A stretch of DNA of 8,879 nucleotides from a bacterium TMED144. GTDB taxonomy: Bacteria; Fidelibacterota; Marinisomatia; Marinisomatales; TCS55. The DNA lies in the NCBI GenBank assembly GCA_002170005.2, contig NHGT02000003.1, positions 69,128-78,006 on the forward strand, written 5' to 3'. Position 1 is the stretch's first letter; each line of letters begins with the position of its first letter. Shown in pieces: positions 8,121 to 8,879 of this stretch. The notes under the pieces were generated by a model. The model made no database searches and was not told the origin of the DNA. It saw only the letters and a program-made list of their open reading frames with translations. The translations under genes were made by a program, and so were the position numbers.

Positions 8121-8204
8121 TGTTTTTAAGTGAACCTTTTGCAATTTACTACATTGACAAATCTGTCACTAACCAAATTAATTATATTAAACATTTATTT
8201 ATTA
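8121..8204 (-). promoter_or_regulatory. Leader between rRNA terminator and five-gene cluster, weak promoter candidate
   Basis: This AT-rich stretch is the only gap in the window large enough to hold a promoter for the cluster. Read on the minus strand it contains TATAAT at 8186-8181, with no convincing -35 hexamer (TTTTAT at 8209-8204, 17 bases upstream). A Bacteroidota-type element is only approximated (TTAATTTG against TAnnTTTG). No strong Shine-Dalgarno precedes the ATG at 8120; AAAAGG lies about 17 bases upstream, too far for normal use. The promoter is inferred from the gap and the terminator, not from a strong motif. Confidence 0.3.
8155..8168. promoter_or_regulatory. Inverted repeat TGACA-N4-TGTCA, possible operator
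   Basis: A perfect 5-base palindrome with a 4-base centre (TGACAAATCTGTCA) lies 34 bases upstream of the first start codon and just downstream of the TATAAT candidate. Its size and half-sites recall binding sites of dimeric regulators, including the CRP/FNR group (for example TGTGA-N6-TCACA), although the spacing and half-sites differ from the textbook ones. A single short palindrome in AT-rich DNA can also arise by chance. Confidence 0.25.
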
Positions 8205-8234
8205 TAAAAAAATAGCCCTCAGAGGAGGGCTATT
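8205..8234 (-). terminator. Intrinsic terminator of the rRNA operon
   Basis: A perfect 10-base-pair stem (8211-8220 pairing with 8225-8234, AATAGCCCTC against GAGGGCTATT) closes on a 4-base loop. On the minus strand it runs directly into a T tract (TTTTTTTATAAT). It starts about 8 bases after the 5S 3' end, exactly where an rRNA transcript should stop. No T tract follows on the plus strand, so it is one-directional. It should insulate the downstream gene cluster from rRNA transcription. Confidence 0.93.
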
Positions 8235-8241
8235 ATAAAGT

Positions 8242-8359
8242 TCCCGGCGATGACCTACTCTCCCACGCTGGTTTCCCGCGCAGTACCATTGGCGCTATAG
8301 GGCTTAACTTCCGAGTTCGGAATGGGATCGGGTGTAACACCTATGCTATTATCGCCGAA
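8242..8359 (-). rRNA. rrf: 5S ribosomal RNA
   Basis: This is a complete 5S rRNA of about 118 bases. The minus strand carries the conserved CCCATTCCGAACTCGGAAG and the AAGCCC that follows, then GGTACTGC, and the closing GTGGGAGAGTAGGTC. The 5' TTCGGCGAT pairs with the 3' ATCGCCGGG to form helix I. Exact ends are estimated from that helix. It lies about 48 bases downstream of the 23S gene, in the usual 23S-5S order. Confidence 0.96.
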
Positions 8360-8406
8360 GAAAAATATAGGGAATTGATGAAGACATTCAATCGATCAAA
8401 AAAGAT
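8360..8406 (-). other. 23S-5S internal transcribed spacer
   Basis: This short AT-rich spacer of about 47 bases shows no tRNA. It contains a small potential hairpin near 8391-8410 (CAATC...GATTG on the minus strand) that may take part in processing of the 23S 3' end. Confidence 0.6.

Positions 8407-8879
<473 letters not shown>

Overview
Organism. The coding sequence is strongly AT-rich, translation starts lack clear Shine-Dalgarno motifs, signal peptides repeatedly end in ...FAQ, and one gene encodes a PorX-type response regulator. Together these suggest a bacterium of the Bacteroidota/FCB assemblage. A marine lineage such as Marinimicrobia (SAR406) or Ignavibacteria-like bacteria fits the style of the proteins, but this is inference; the 23S fragment would settle the placement.

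Layout. Every gene is on the minus strand, so transcription runs from high to low coordinates. The right end holds the 3' part of a 23S rRNA (about 8407 to the window edge), a short spacer, a complete 5S rRNA (about 8242-8359) and a near-perfect intrinsic terminator (8205-8234). After a leader of about 85 bases, which carries a short inverted repeat, comes a tightly packed five-gene cluster with gaps of 1, 10, 2 and 14 bases. Its genes are (i) a secreted beta-sandwich protein of unknown function (8120-6963), (ii) a secreted FecR-domain protein (6961-6290), (iii) a large outer-membrane beta-barrel protein with two N-terminal Ig-like domains (6279-3580), (iv) a CHASE2-domain class III adenylate cyclase (3577-971) and (v) a PorX-like receiver-PglZ response regulator (956 to beyond base 1, C-terminus outside the window).

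How the genes may work together. Predicted locations form a path from the cell surface inward: outer-membrane barrel, periplasmic or secreted FecR and beta-sandwich proteins, an inner-membrane cyclase with a large extracytoplasmic CHASE2 sensor, and a cytoplasmic receiver fused to a phosphodiesterase-type PglZ domain. FecR-domain proteins beside CHASE2 cyclases are a recurring neighbourhood in bacteria, and studied PorX proteins carry a PglZ domain that cleaves oligonucleotides. The hypothesis worth testing is an envelope-sensing second-messenger module in which the cyclase makes the nucleotide signal and the PorX-like protein responds to it or degrades it. The membership and order are seen directly; the functional coupling is inferred.
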